Positions 1 to 9,759 of a DNA stretch of 64,000 nt are shown here, piece by piece; the first letter of the stretch is position 1, and every line of letters starts with the position of its first letter. The DNA is taken from assembly GCA_004764695.1 (NCBI GenBank), contig SMSO01000014.1, forward strand, positions 2,245,148 to 2,309,147, written 5' to 3'. The DNA comes from Schizochytrium sp. TIO01 (lineage: Eukaryota > Sar > Bigyra > Thraustochytrida > Thraustochytriidae). A program made the position numbers and the translations under genes. Under the pieces are notes generated by a model. The model was not told the DNA's origin and did not search any database. It saw nothing but the letters and a program-made list of their open reading frames with translations.

Positions 1-350
1 TCCTCGGTATCATGGTAGTACTGCCATGGCTGCGAGCAGCTTCGTCATATTTAGTTTCTTTTATTTGTTCTCTCTGGTTTTATATTTTGTTTGGATTGGT
101 TTGACAAGGTGCCCAAGGCTGCAGAGATTGCTTGCCTCTACGAGTTCAAGAGGCTCGCAGAATCGTCAACGAGGGACTTGCAAACACGGGATTTGACCCC
201 GAATGTGCATCCGATGAAGCATGTGATGCATCTTTGTTCTTACTAGTCCAGAGCTTTTTCTACTTCTGTTCCATTGCTGTCGTTATTACTGCTTTTCATA
301 GTTTCTTTCTTTCTTTTGTTTTTCAATTCAATTCAATTAATTTAATTTAA
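1..350 (+). other. possible terminal exon of a gene cut by the window edge
   Basis: A pyrimidine-rich stretch (about 50-105) ends in AG at 107-108 and is followed by coding-like sequence, as at an intron 3' splice site; a GT near position 7 could be the donor. Two downstream frames look plausible: one would end at the TAG near 244, the other runs on to about 350. A third frame is open from position 2 to about 195 and would need no intron. I cannot choose between them and recognise no family. If the intron is real it would be an exception, because the long genes in the window are uninterrupted. Confidence 0.22.
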
Positions 351-2284
351 AAGTAATGTAATCAATATGAATTATTTGGATAATAACATGCAGTAAAGTA
401 GGGAACTAAAAAAAAAGCTTTACTTTCGTGATGTTAGCTTGTCGTTTGAACTATGTTTCAATTCGCTCGCGTATGTAACGACGCGGGCTGTCCTAGTTGA
501 GGAAGAAATGACGTCTTTGTGATGCGCTGCATACCTTAATACTATATTCTAAACCCACGGAGCTTAAAATCCCCACATTTCGAGCTTGTTATTAATGAAA
601 GTATTACTTTAAAAAACAAAAACAAAAAAAACAGTTCTTTAAAAAGTTAATTATTATATATTTATACTCCCTGTAAAGATTTAACCCTACCAAAGAAAGT
701 AGTGCTAAGACAATAATAGATAGAGAAAGAAAGAGAAAAAGTTGGTAGACATAGATTTAAAGGACTGGAAATTGGCGGATGCCTAGGACGAGCTAACTTT
801 ATTTATTTATTTTTTGTAAATAATTTGGGGGGAGGGGGTGCTGGGTAGGGGTTAACCGTTCATGATGGTCTCAGCAGGCACGGGCTCTTCAAGTTCTTAG
901 AATATCCCACTTAATCGCAAGTTGTTTTCCCTATCAAATTGCAATTCAATTTCTGGTTTACATCAATGCAAAATCCACGTGAGTACTTGAGTTTATGTCC
1001 TGGATATTTGCAGTATTGTCTCCACGAAACGAAATAGCTCGTGAGAGAAAGATTCAATCTCGTCTTAAGAATGCATACAAACTGAAATTAACCAGCTATC
1101 GAAAGCTCTTCTCAACATAACTATTCAATCAAACACCAACAGTAACAAATCTTTAGATACTGGAAGTCATAAAGATGGCGAAACGTTTTCCAGCGTTTTG
1201 TGCTGCTGCTTGCTGTCCTTTGATTTGTTGTCATAAAATGGCTAACTCAAAGCTGTTGTTAGTTTCCTCAATCTTCAATCTTCAATCTTCAATTTTCCAT
1301 GCATATCATGATGCGGTTCATGTGTACATATTAAAAGTTCACTGACTCCTATCATCTGGAAGTTAGCAGAAAGGAAACTCTTTAAGCTTTGTAGTTTTCT
1401 TATCATAATTATTATTGGAGAAAATCAGAACAGGAAAGAAAGAAAGAAGAGTTTAGTTTCTATAAAAATGTTTTTCTACATAAAAGATCAATCGAGATGC
1501 AAATTGAAAATTTGGGTTTCTCAAATTTGATTCAGATGTTCTCAAGCTTCAAATTCCCGTAATCCCAATTTTCTTCAAAGGATTAGTTCCAAGGCTTCGA
1601 AACGATGGTCTCAGGCGCCATGCTATCTTTACCAAGTATAAATCCTGCGCCCGTTCTCTGTTCGCGGGCTCCTTCAAAGCCAGGTTTTGAAGCCAGGCTT
1701 GAGGTCTAGGTATTTTATAGAAAATACTTTGTAGGAAATACTACTACGTCTTAGATACCACTTCCTCTTATTTTTCATCTTCTCCAAACAAATTTCTAGC
1801 TGGATAGGTAGGTAGGTAAATACTAGTACTACCATAGACTACTAAGATTAGGGCGGTAGTTAATCAACTTTTGCAATTTAAAAAGACAGGCATCAGTAGA
1901 ACCATATAGTATTAAAGAGAGAAAATAAACATGCTGTGCCCAAGAAGTTTGCGGGCTATGAATTGCGATTCATCAGCAATGATCACAGACCTCGAAAGGT
2001 GCTCGCTGGTCCTAGTGCCGAGGCATTAAAGGCATCGGGTCGGGGTCATTCTAAGACCCAAGCTTGGAGGTCCGGCCTGACACTGGTCCCTGACTTGATA
2101 GAACAAACCTCTCACGACCGGATTTCATCCGCATCTCTGACACCACGTGATACAATCGAGACTGAGAGAACCTGCTCGAAAAGGCAGACCGGATCCCGGA
2201 AGGCTGAAAGATTATCATATCAAAGGCAAAAGTTGTTGGAGCTAACAAAGAGGATAAACTTGTTGAATTTAGGCAACAAAGATC
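351..2284. other. intergenic DNA upstream of the ABC transporter
   Basis: AT-rich, with A/T runs near 600-660 and short direct repeats such as the triple cttcaat near 1270-1290. From about 1930 to 2284 the DNA is more balanced in composition and one frame is open, but only from a GTG; the nearby ATG at 1931 gives a peptide of about 30 residues. I read this as 5' leader or promoter-proximal DNA of the transporter. No independent gene is supported. Confidence 0.4.
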
Positions 2285-4312
2285 ATGAGCGCAGCAAGCA
2301 AAGTGGCGACCAAGGGCTCCGGAGTCTGGCAAGACTTTGCGACAACAGTATGGCGATCTGCGCATGGTAAGGTCCTCCTCTCGGCATGGGGAGCGTATTT
2401 TGTGTGGCTCTTGAGCCTGAGGCGTAAGCGTGAAGGCTTAAAAAGCACCAAGAAGGCAAAGAAGATTGATGCTGCGAATGATTTGGAGGCAGCAGAAGCA
2501 AAACAAACTGGAGCAGCCGCTACAAAATCAAAATCAAACAAAAAGGTGGCTCTAGATGAACTTATAAAGATCATCAAAGTTCATGCATGGTCCCGCCAAG
2601 GCCTCGAATTTATGCTTTATATCCTCACCCTCTGCACGCGTGTGTTCATCACTGTAAAGCTTAGCGACCTGTCAGGCCACTGTGCCGGATTGATGGGAGC
2701 TAGGAAGTACAAGGGGCTGTTTCGTGCCCAGGCTATGTTTGGCCTTGTTTGTATGGTGGCAGCTGCTACTACAGCCTCCATGAAGTTCCTTGAGAAACGT
2801 GTCGCCTTCAATGTTCGCTCAATTATTTTTGAGCACTTGAAGAGCCGGTACTTAGATCCTGAAAGACTTCGGTTCTATCATGGAGACCTCGCTGATGCTT
2901 CTGCACGACTTACTACAGACCTCGATGATTTTGCTACGTCACTAGTACACGGCGTGGGGCATTTTGTCAAGCCTCTGATTGACATCGTACATCTTTCTGC
3001 AGTCATGGGCTCTCGCCTTGGTCTGGGCAACCTCAGTGTCTTTTACATGTACTTTTGGTTCTCGAACTGGAGCTTGACGCGTGTACGCTCACGTGCCTTA
3101 CCAAAGCCCCTGAAGCAATGCGCTGTCGACAGAAATCGGCTTGAAAGCGAATTAAGGTCTTCTTTACAAGGCATCCACAATTTTCGTGAACAGATTGCTA
3201 TGCAAGGGGGTACTGCACACGAAAAGGCAAGCGTTGAACAACAGTACAAGTACGTGAAGGAGGAAATCGATCGTGAAAACAACCAGTATGCCATGCTTGA
3301 TTGGTTGTCGTCGTACACACTCAAATACGGTGGTATGATGGTTGCCTTTTCGATTATTACACCGAAGGGATACTATGACCACTCCATGTCCGCACAGGAT
3401 CTCACTGAATACTTTTTCTCTAACACTGGACTGCTAGGGGCTCTTGCTTCTGCAGTAAAGGACCTTGCTGACAGCACTCACCAGATCCCACGTATTCGCG
3501 GCCTGGCAGAACGGGTGTATGAGCTCGAAGCGAACATGATTCAGGTCGATCGAAGTGGCCGCGGAGTTCCGGATTCAGGCAACCATGTACACCAGAGCTC
3601 TGAAGTCGATCATGTACACATTTCAAGGACTGTTGTCAAGCCCCCGGTGCCGCTTTGGCACTTTAGCGAAGACCACCTCGACAGAGATGAAGCTGTAGAA
3701 ATCCTGCCCGCGCCAGTGCTGATTGATAACCTGGAGCTCGATGTTTGTCCGGGTCAGCATACTGTTATTCGTGGCGCGAATGGTTTAGGTAAGTCAAGTC
3801 TCTTCCGAGTGTTGACTCAACTTTGGAAGCCGCATGGAGACAATGCTGTTGTGGAGATCCCATCATCGCTGTTTGTTTTACCCCAAGAAAGTTTTTTGCC
3901 TTCTGGTGCACAGCTTCGCGAACTGCTTACATACCCGAACCCTGGCTCTGAGATTTCTGATAATAAGGCACTTGAGATTCTAAAGGTGGTAGGTCTTGAA
4001 GTCGTTAATGAGCGCTACAGCCTTGATGGGACAGCAGATTGGTCAGCTTGTTTATCGGGTGGTCAGAAGCAGCGACTGGGTTGGGCACGTCTATTTTTCC
4101 ATTGTCCGAAGTTCGCACTTTGCGATGAGGCCACCGCTGCTATTAGCAAGGATGGCATCGATGTTCTCTTCGACTATGCCCAGAATACCCTGGGCATTAC
4201 GCTTCTCACAATTTCACATTCGCCACAAGTCGATGCTCACCATACTCATGCTCTTGACTTGCTTGGAGGGGGTACTTACAAAATCACCAATCTTGTCGAT
4301 AACAGTGCATAA
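2285..4312 (+). CDS. peroxisomal ABC half-transporter, subfamily D (ABCD/ALD-like)
   Basis: A 675-residue half-transporter with a membrane domain followed by one nucleotide-binding domain. The order and motifs fit ABCD proteins, which carry very-long-chain fatty acids or their CoA esters into peroxisomes for beta-oxidation. Seen directly: hydrophobic helices from about 28 to 400; an ARLTTDLDDF segment (207-216) matching the family's conserved cytosolic loop; an EAA-like motif EQIAMQGG (302-309); Walker A GANGLGKSS (497-505); Q-loop Q534; signature LSGGQ (590-594); Walker B ending in D614-E615; and switch His645. The RLFFHCPKFAL segment after the signature is typical of ABCD members. A Lys/Ala-rich linker (about 47-90) follows the first hydrophobic segment. 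The ATG at 2285 opens the frame and gives a normal family length. It must dimerise to work. The substrate is inferred from the family. Confidence 0.85.
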   Translation: MSAASKVATKGSGVWQDFATTVWRSAHGKVLLSAWGAYFVWLLSLRRKREGLKSTKKAKKIDAANDLEAAEAKQTGAAATKSKSNKKVALDELIKIIKVHAWSRQGLEFMLYILTLCTRVFITVKLSDLSGHCAGLMGARKYKGLFRAQAMFGLVCMVAAATTASMKFLEKRVAFNVRSIIFEHLKSRYLDPERLRFYHGDLADASARLTTDLDDFATSLVHGVGHFVKPLIDIVHLSAVMGSRLGLGNLSVFYMYFWFSNWSLTRVRSRALPKPLKQCAVDRNRLESELRSSLQGIHNFREQIAMQGGTAHEKASVEQQYKYVKEEIDRENNQYAMLDWLSSYTLKYGGMMVAFSIITPKGYYDHSMSAQDLTEYFFSNTGLLGALASAVKDLADSTHQIPRIRGLAERVYELEANMIQVDRSGRGVPDSGNHVHQSSEVDHVHISRTVVKPPVPLWHFSEDHLDRDEAVEILPAPVLIDNLELDVCPGQHTVIRGANGLGKSSLFRVLTQLWKPHGDNAVVEIPSSLFVLPQESFLPSGAQLRELLTYPNPGSEISDNKALEILKVVGLEVVNERYSLDGTADWSACLSGGQKQRLGWARLFFHCPKFALCDEATAAISKDGIDVLFDYAQNTLGITLLTISHSPQVDAHHTHALDLLGGGTYKITNLVDNSA

Positions 4313-5999
4313 AAGATTTGTTTATTTTCGCAACTTCTAATCGCCACATATATTTTGTTTCATTTTTGCTTCATTGTATTTACGCAGAACGGAAAACTTC
4401 AACTGCCAATCCTATTGATGTTGCATAAATAACTCTTGGAACGTAAAGTCCAATACTAAAATCTAATCTTCAACAATCTTGATTGTACTACTGCAAGCCT
4501 CAGGTCTGTAATAATACCACCTGATCTGGTTCTGCAGGCCGGCGGATGGATGGATTATTGCAATGAGTCCATTGAACTCGATGCAAAAGAGCCGCAGATA
4601 TACGTAGACGACAAGACCAAACGATATTACATTTCTCGCGTGTGCAATTCTGTTCATCAAGTTGTATAGCGCATTGCAAGCAAGCCATGCTTAAACAGGT
4701 TCATAAGCATACGCGTCTCCTATCCAGTGGCTGTTGCCAGCAGATGAAACTGCCCCACACCGGTGTCCACTAGCCTTGCCAAAGTGACAAGAAGCCTTGG
4801 AGCGAACTCTAGAGGCGAGGCGTCTATCTATCTACCGGATACGCAAAATTGAAGATCAACTATTCAGTCGCACACGCCTTATCTACCCCCCCACAACCCC
4901 TTTGTACCTCGTCTTCACTGCCCCATACTTGTCTCTGCAGGTGCACGCAGGAACTAAAGCCTTTCCCGGTCGAAGAAATATCATAGATTTGCTAGCCCCC
5001 ATCCTATCGCAAACACTAGCAGTGGATCTAACAGCCCAAACAAACAAACCTCAGTCAGACTTACTTACTTAGTAGTTACTTACTCACTAAGTAACATCAA
5101 GAATAACAACTCTCACTCAATGCACGGATCCTTCAGCGCTTGCAGGTCTCGCCCGGCGTTCGGAAAGCAAGCAGGTCTGCACCTGCGCTGCAAAGCTCGA
5201 TCTTTGCCCAGACGAGGCACCCCGCCTTGCGTCGCTCGCAAGATCTCCGCCGCGCAGCAGTCGATCGGCCAGCCGGTCGATCAGCCAGCAGCAAGTAATA
5301 CAATACTGCCTATCGTGCAAGCATTGATTGATTGACTGACTGATTGCAAGGATCGCAAGACTCCATTCATTCACTCATTCCTGCATTCACCGGTCGAGAA
5401 CTATCTTTTCGAGGCCTCCGCTTTCGGGTCCACCTTCCCGAGCGGCGCCCGGGTCTCCTCGCCAGGTTCCCGCCTCGAGCTATCGTCGCCGCAATTGCAG
5501 ACTGCTCGATCGATCAATCACCAATACATCAATCAATCTCAATCAATCTCAATCAATCTCAATCAATCGATCGATCAATCGATCAATCTATCAAACAAAA
5601 AGCGCCTCTTAATCTAAACTGCGCAACCCATTTTGCTCCGGCCCTCTACGCAGGTGTCCCTTCCTTCCTTTCTCTACTTCGCTGCCTCCACTTCGCTGCC
5701 TCCACCCTCGAGCTTCGCTTCTTCGCGGCGGCCTCCGCTGCTCCTCCTGCCTGCGCAGCCCAGGCCGAGTGCTCCCCGCCTCGCTGCCTCCGCCCTCGCC
5801 GTGGCCGTGGCCCGCCTGGCGCCCGGGCTCCGCTCGAGGTCTGTCTGCAAGAAATATCTTCGATTTCTCTGGAGATCATCGTTGCTTTCTGGGGATCCTG
5901 CTAGCGTCCGGCTAGGGGTAACTGTAGCAGTGGCCGCGGGGCACGCCGCCTTGGAGGAGGACTTGGCGCGCTTCTTCCACGGCGCCGCCCTCGACTTCG
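4313..5999. other. intergenic DNA and GC-rich leader before the sirtuin
   Basis: The first part (4313-5100) is unremarkable. From about 5110 GC rises. The stretch contains short GATT/GACT repeats near 5325-5345 and a decamer array at 5520-5592. After 5640 it is very GC-rich and several frames on both strands are open, which is expected of such composition. It probably holds the sirtuin promoter and leader. No gene is supported. Confidence 0.4.
5520..5592. repeat. CAATCAATCT decamer array with GATC-rich end
   Basis: Several consecutive copies of CAATCAATCT, decaying into CGATCAAT units. It lies about 400 bp upstream of the first sirtuin ATG. Confidence 0.8.
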
Positions 6000-8501
6000 A
6001 TGGGCCGCAGACGCCGTTCGCGCCGCAGCTCGCGCAGAAGCTCCAGCAGCGGCACCTCCGCGTCGTCGTGCAGCACGTCCTTCGGCCCGGGCTCGGCGCC
6101 GTACAAGCAGCCGCCGCAGCATCAGGGCCCCCCCGGCTCCGGCTCCTCCAAGGGCATCGTCCCTGACTCCGCTCTCGCGGCCTGGGCCCTGAGCCGAGGG
6201 CTGGAGCGAGGAAGGCGCCGCGGCAGCGCCTCTGGACGCTACGTGAACCGCTGCTGCCGCCTCCGCCGCGCGCGGCTGCCGCCGTGGTGGCCGCCCCCGT
6301 CGGCCTCGGCCTGCTTGGAAAACCGCGGCAAGAGCGCCAACGGCCACGCGCAGGGCGGCGCCGAAAACCGCGGCAAGAACGCCAACGCGCACGCGCAAAA
6401 CGGCGGCGGGAGACGGCCGAAGAACGGCAATAACCGCGGCGAGAACCGCGGCGAGAACCGCGGCGGCGACGGCGGCAGTTCGCGCGAGAGGAGCAGGAAG
6501 GAGGAGGAGGAGAATAAGAATAGGAATAAGAGGGCTGAGGAGGAGAAGGAGGAGGAGCGATTGAAGGAGAAGAAGGAGAAGAAGAAGAAGAAGAAGAAGA
6601 AGAAGTCGAAATCGAAGGCGGATAATAGGCCTGAGAAGGAGGAGGCCGAGAGAGGGACTGGGAAAGCGGCGGAAGCAGAGCGGATTGGCGGGGAGGAGGA
6701 GCAGAAGGAGGAGCGGCGGGAGGCAGCTTCGAGCGAAGGCGGCTTCTCGGGCGGGCCTGTGGCTGTGCGGCTTAGCATGGGTAATGCCAGAAGCGGAGGA
6801 GATCCGAGCGAGGAGATGCAACGAGGCGTGCTGGGCCTGAAGTGCTCGGCGAGGCAGGTCGTGGAGAAGCTGCGGGATGGGAAGTACGCGTCCGTGGTGG
6901 TGATGGCGGGCGCTGGCATCTCGGTATCATGCGGGATTCCGGACTTCCGCACGCCAGGAACGGGGTTGTATGATAACCTGCAGAGGTTCAACCTGCCGAC
7001 CCCGGAGAGCGTGTTCGAGCTGGACTTCTTTCAAGAGAACAATGGCGAGGCCTTCTACAAGCTTGCCAAGGAAATGTGGCCAGACAAGTTCAGGCCCTCG
7101 CCGACGCACCTCTTTGTGCGGCTGCTGCACGACAAGGGTCTTCTTCGTCGGGCATTCACACAGAACATCGACACGCTTGAGCGTATTGCCGGCGTACCCG
7201 ACGACAAGCTCGTAGAGGCCCACGGAAGCTTTGCTAAGTCTAGCTGCACTGTTTGCCGTCATCCCTTCGACTCTGAAGACTGCAAGCTCGCTATTCTCGA
7301 AGGTAACACACCAATCAGGTGCCGCCAGCCCAATTGTGGAGGTCTCGTCAAGCCCGACATCGTCTTTTTTGGAGAAGGCCTACCCCCAAAGTTTGGCATT
7401 TGCAGCGCACAAGATCTGCCCCAGGCAGACCTTCTGATTGTAATGGGCACATCACTCACTGTACACCCCTTCGCTGGCCTTACCGAGATGGTCTCACCAG
7501 ACTGCCCTAGACTCCTGCTCAACATGCAGCCCGTCGGCGTGCGGATTCCCAGCGATGAGAGCAATGGCTTGAGACTGAACCAACCAGAGAACTGGCGCGA
7601 CGTGATGATCCAAGGACCCTGCGACGATGCTGTGAGGGCCATCTGTGACATCCTCGGCTGGAGAGAGGACCTCGAGAACCTCGTGGAGGAGTTCGGTAGC
7701 AATGGAGGACCGGATAGAACTCCGGTGGATATTCAAAAAGCATTTCCGAAAATGGGACCTGAAGGTCTTGACAAGGACTGGAGGCTACCGGTGGAGAAGA
7801 CACGTGAGCTTCCAAGAATACCGAGAGCTCCAAAATTCTACTCGGAGGACTTTGATTTGCCATTGCTGGAAGAAGCGGCGAGAGCAGCGCACAGAGGCAT
7901 GGAATTATTTGTGTTTGAGGAGTATACGAGCCTGAGAACCAGTGGGCAAATTGCGGGAATGCTCTGCCTTACGGATGAGAGCCTGCGAGTATGGAATGGA
8001 TGCCATGTACTGGCGCTGGTGGAGGCAGGCGCAAACCACTGGGATATGGAGATTATCAGCAACTGCGAGCTTCTTGACGAGCCAATGACCAGGCCTGGGC
8101 CCGATGGCAAGCGCGCAGCATTTCATCAAGTCGCCTTTCAAATTCCACCTGGAAACCAGACAAAGTATGAACTTTGGTATGTTGACACCACTCACGGCCG
8201 CGTGCCAGTACGCTGGGGACCCTTCGAGCTCAACAAATCGCGCTTCTCAAGAGCTGTCACACATTCTGAGGACGATGATGACCTCGTCGCTGATGACGAT
8301 GATGACGATCAGAGTGACCAGAGTGACCAGAACGACCTGCGCATTGAGAACCTTCCTTCTTCCATGCGTAGTGCATCAGCTTCTGCTGAGGATATCGACC
8401 AGACCGTTGACGAGATCGTCCACGCCATGGGTGACCTGCCGGCCCACCTTGAGGATAAGGATGATCAGGACCAGTCGAGTCAAAACGACAAGCGTCAGTA
8501 A
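6000..8501 (+). CDS. SIRT2-like NAD-dependent protein deacylase (class I sirtuin) with long extensions
   Basis: An 833-codon frame with a clear class I sirtuin core, which removes acyl groups from lysine using NAD. Core motifs: GAGIS (304-308) with the following GIPDFR, TQNID, catalytic His408 in AHGS, two Cys pairs (CTVC and CRQPNC) for the structural zinc, KPDIVFFGE, and GTSL. The family's closest animal relative by motif is SIRT2. Residues 1-259 are low-complexity: Arg/Ser, then Asn/Gly repeats, then a Lys/Glu-rich run with about nine consecutive lysines. Met260 (ATG at 6777) starts MGNARS, a consensus N-myristoylation site, and would give a conventional 574-residue protein, so it may be the main start. 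After the core, about 640-760 looks beta-rich and belongs to no family I recognise; the end is an Asp-rich acidic tail. Core assignment is firm; the start is not. Confidence 0.88.
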   Translation: MGRRRRSRRSSRRSSSSGTSASSCSTSFGPGSAPYKQPPQHQGPPGSGSSKGIVPDSALAAWALSRGLERGRRRGSASGRYVNRCCRLRRARLPPWWPPPSASACLENRGKSANGHAQGGAENRGKNANAHAQNGGGRRPKNGNNRGENRGENRGGDGGSSRERSRKEEEENKNRNKRAEEEKEEERLKEKKEKKKKKKKKKSKSKADNRPEKEEAERGTGKAAEAERIGGEEEQKEERREAASSEGGFSGGPVAVRLSMGNARSGGDPSEEMQRGVLGLKCSARQVVEKLRDGKYASVVVMAGAGISVSCGIPDFRTPGTGLYDNLQRFNLPTPESVFELDFFQENNGEAFYKLAKEMWPDKFRPSPTHLFVRLLHDKGLLRRAFTQNIDTLERIAGVPDDKLVEAHGSFAKSSCTVCRHPFDSEDCKLAILEGNTPIRCRQPNCGGLVKPDIVFFGEGLPPKFGICSAQDLPQADLLIVMGTSLTVHPFAGLTEMVSPDCPRLLLNMQPVGVRIPSDESNGLRLNQPENWRDVMIQGPCDDAVRAICDILGWREDLENLVEEFGSNGGPDRTPVDIQKAFPKMGPEGLDKDWRLPVEKTRELPRIPRAPKFYSEDFDLPLLEEAARAAHRGMELFVFEEYTSLRTSGQIAGMLCLTDESLRVWNGCHVLALVEAGANHWDMEIISNCELLDEPMTRPGPDGKRAAFHQVAFQIPPGNQTKYELWYVDTTHGRVPVRWGPFELNKSRFSRAVTHSEDDDDLVADDDDDDQSDQSDQNDLRIENLPSSMRSASASAEDIDQTVDEIVHAMGDLPAHLEDKDDQDQSSQNDKRQ

Positions 8502-9420
8502 AAAAGGTGATTGACCTCATCTTGAATCATGACGACCAGCCCTGGTTGTCACGATGAGAAGGTTGGGTCCTTGTTTCCGTCGTGTTGTTTGACACGGGAC
8601 ATAACCCAATACAAATCAACTATCTACCTGCCTATTGACTAGTCAATCAATCAGTCAATCAACTTTTGGACGCTTCAAAGCGGCAAGAACAAACAAATAC
8701 ATTATGAATGAATGCGTGAATTAAACAACGAATCGATTCTCCTTTTTTATCTTTTCTTCGATTCTCTTTATTATAGGCTAACCTCATGTGTGATACTTAG
8801 CGTCCAATGATGCCTGCAAACGAGCTGTTTCTGAGATTTCTTACATACGTTCTTCTGATACACTCCAAAAAACTTGTAAGTTTTTTTGTTTTGTTTTTCA
8901 ACAATCTAAAAAGTTTGTTTTGAACTTACTGCTCAACATCAAGAGGGATTTCAAGATGAATACCACTCTTAAACATGGTTATGAAGTTCAATCTCGTGTA
9001 CTCACTTTTGCGCGATTTCTAGTTCTCCCGACGCTTGGTATAATTGCACACTCGCACATGAGCTTTTATGCAAAGTCTTTGCTGTCATGCGCGAATGATT
9101 TCCGTATTTAATTCTCGTAACACCCTTAAAAATGTTATTATTGTTTCTAATTATAAATTCTATTTATTTATTTTAATGTTTTTGAAATAAAAAAATAAAT
9201 AAAATAAACTTTAATTGCTACTAACATTGCAAAAACAGAGCTCTCGCTCCTTCTCTCTGTGTCTCCCTAAACCCAAATCAGAGAGCGGTAGGCTTCGCCT
9301 CAGCAACCTCGAGGACTTAGAGTTATAGAAACAGCGCAGGTAAGGCGTACCTACCAGGGACAAACCATTCCTGCACTCACAACAGGAAACTTGACTTTCC
9401 TGTTGTAAAGCTGCTGTACC
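8502..9420. other. intergenic DNA between sirtuin and small acidic protein
   Basis: Short CAAT/GTCA repeats near 8640-8660 are followed by moderately AT-rich DNA and an AT-rich patch at about 9120-9220. No coding signal is convincing. Confidence 0.4.
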
Positions 9421-9759
9421 ATGCCTGCGCAAACACCAGCAACAAGCAAGGCGAACAAGGCCAACGACCACGAGGAGGAGGAGGAGGACGAGGAGGAAGA
9501 AGAAGTAGCCGAGATAGTTCTACCATGGCAGGGATGGACGCAAACACAATGGGATGAGGAGCTCAAGAAGCATACTGAGGAATCCATTGAATGGTTCGTG
9601 AAAGATGCAGAAGTGCTATCTCAAAGCATTGTAGAGAGAGAATGTATGAATGACAGCCTTCAGGCCCAGCGCTCGCTTGTACTCTTAACGAGTAAACTTG
9701 ACTACTTACGGAATTTACATCAAGCGCAGCTTCGTCGTGAGCAGCTTCCCAAAAGCTGA
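9421..9759 (+). CDS. small acidic protein with predicted helical C-terminal half
   Basis: A 112-residue protein. Residues 18-28 are nearly all Glu/Asp. A Trp-containing segment (PWQGWTQTQW, about 35-44) follows, then a charged stretch that looks helical to the end. I recognise no family. It is accepted as a likely gene for three reasons: it starts with an ATG in a reasonable context (accATGc), its composition changes in an ordered way, and its stop fits exactly against the stop of the convergent protease gene. The TGA at 9757-9759 is directly followed by that gene's stop, so any 3' UTR must run into the antisense of the protease coding region. The function is unknown; a chance frame cannot be excluded. 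Confidence 0.5.
   Translation: MPAQTPATSKANKANDHEEEEEDEEEEEVAEIVLPWQGWTQTQWDEELKKHTEESIEWFVKDAEVLSQSIVERECMNDSLQAQRSLVLLTSKLDYLRNLHQAQLRREQLPKS

Noticed and set aside
1936-2370. Plus-strand frame of 144 codons before the ABC transporter
   Set aside because: It opens only at GTG, overlaps the transporter start in another frame and shows no domain.
5901-6821. Minus-strand frame of 306 codons rich in Leu, Ala and Arg
   Set aside because: It lies opposite the sirtuin extension, and its Leu runs are the complement of Lys/Glu codon repeats. No domain-like order.
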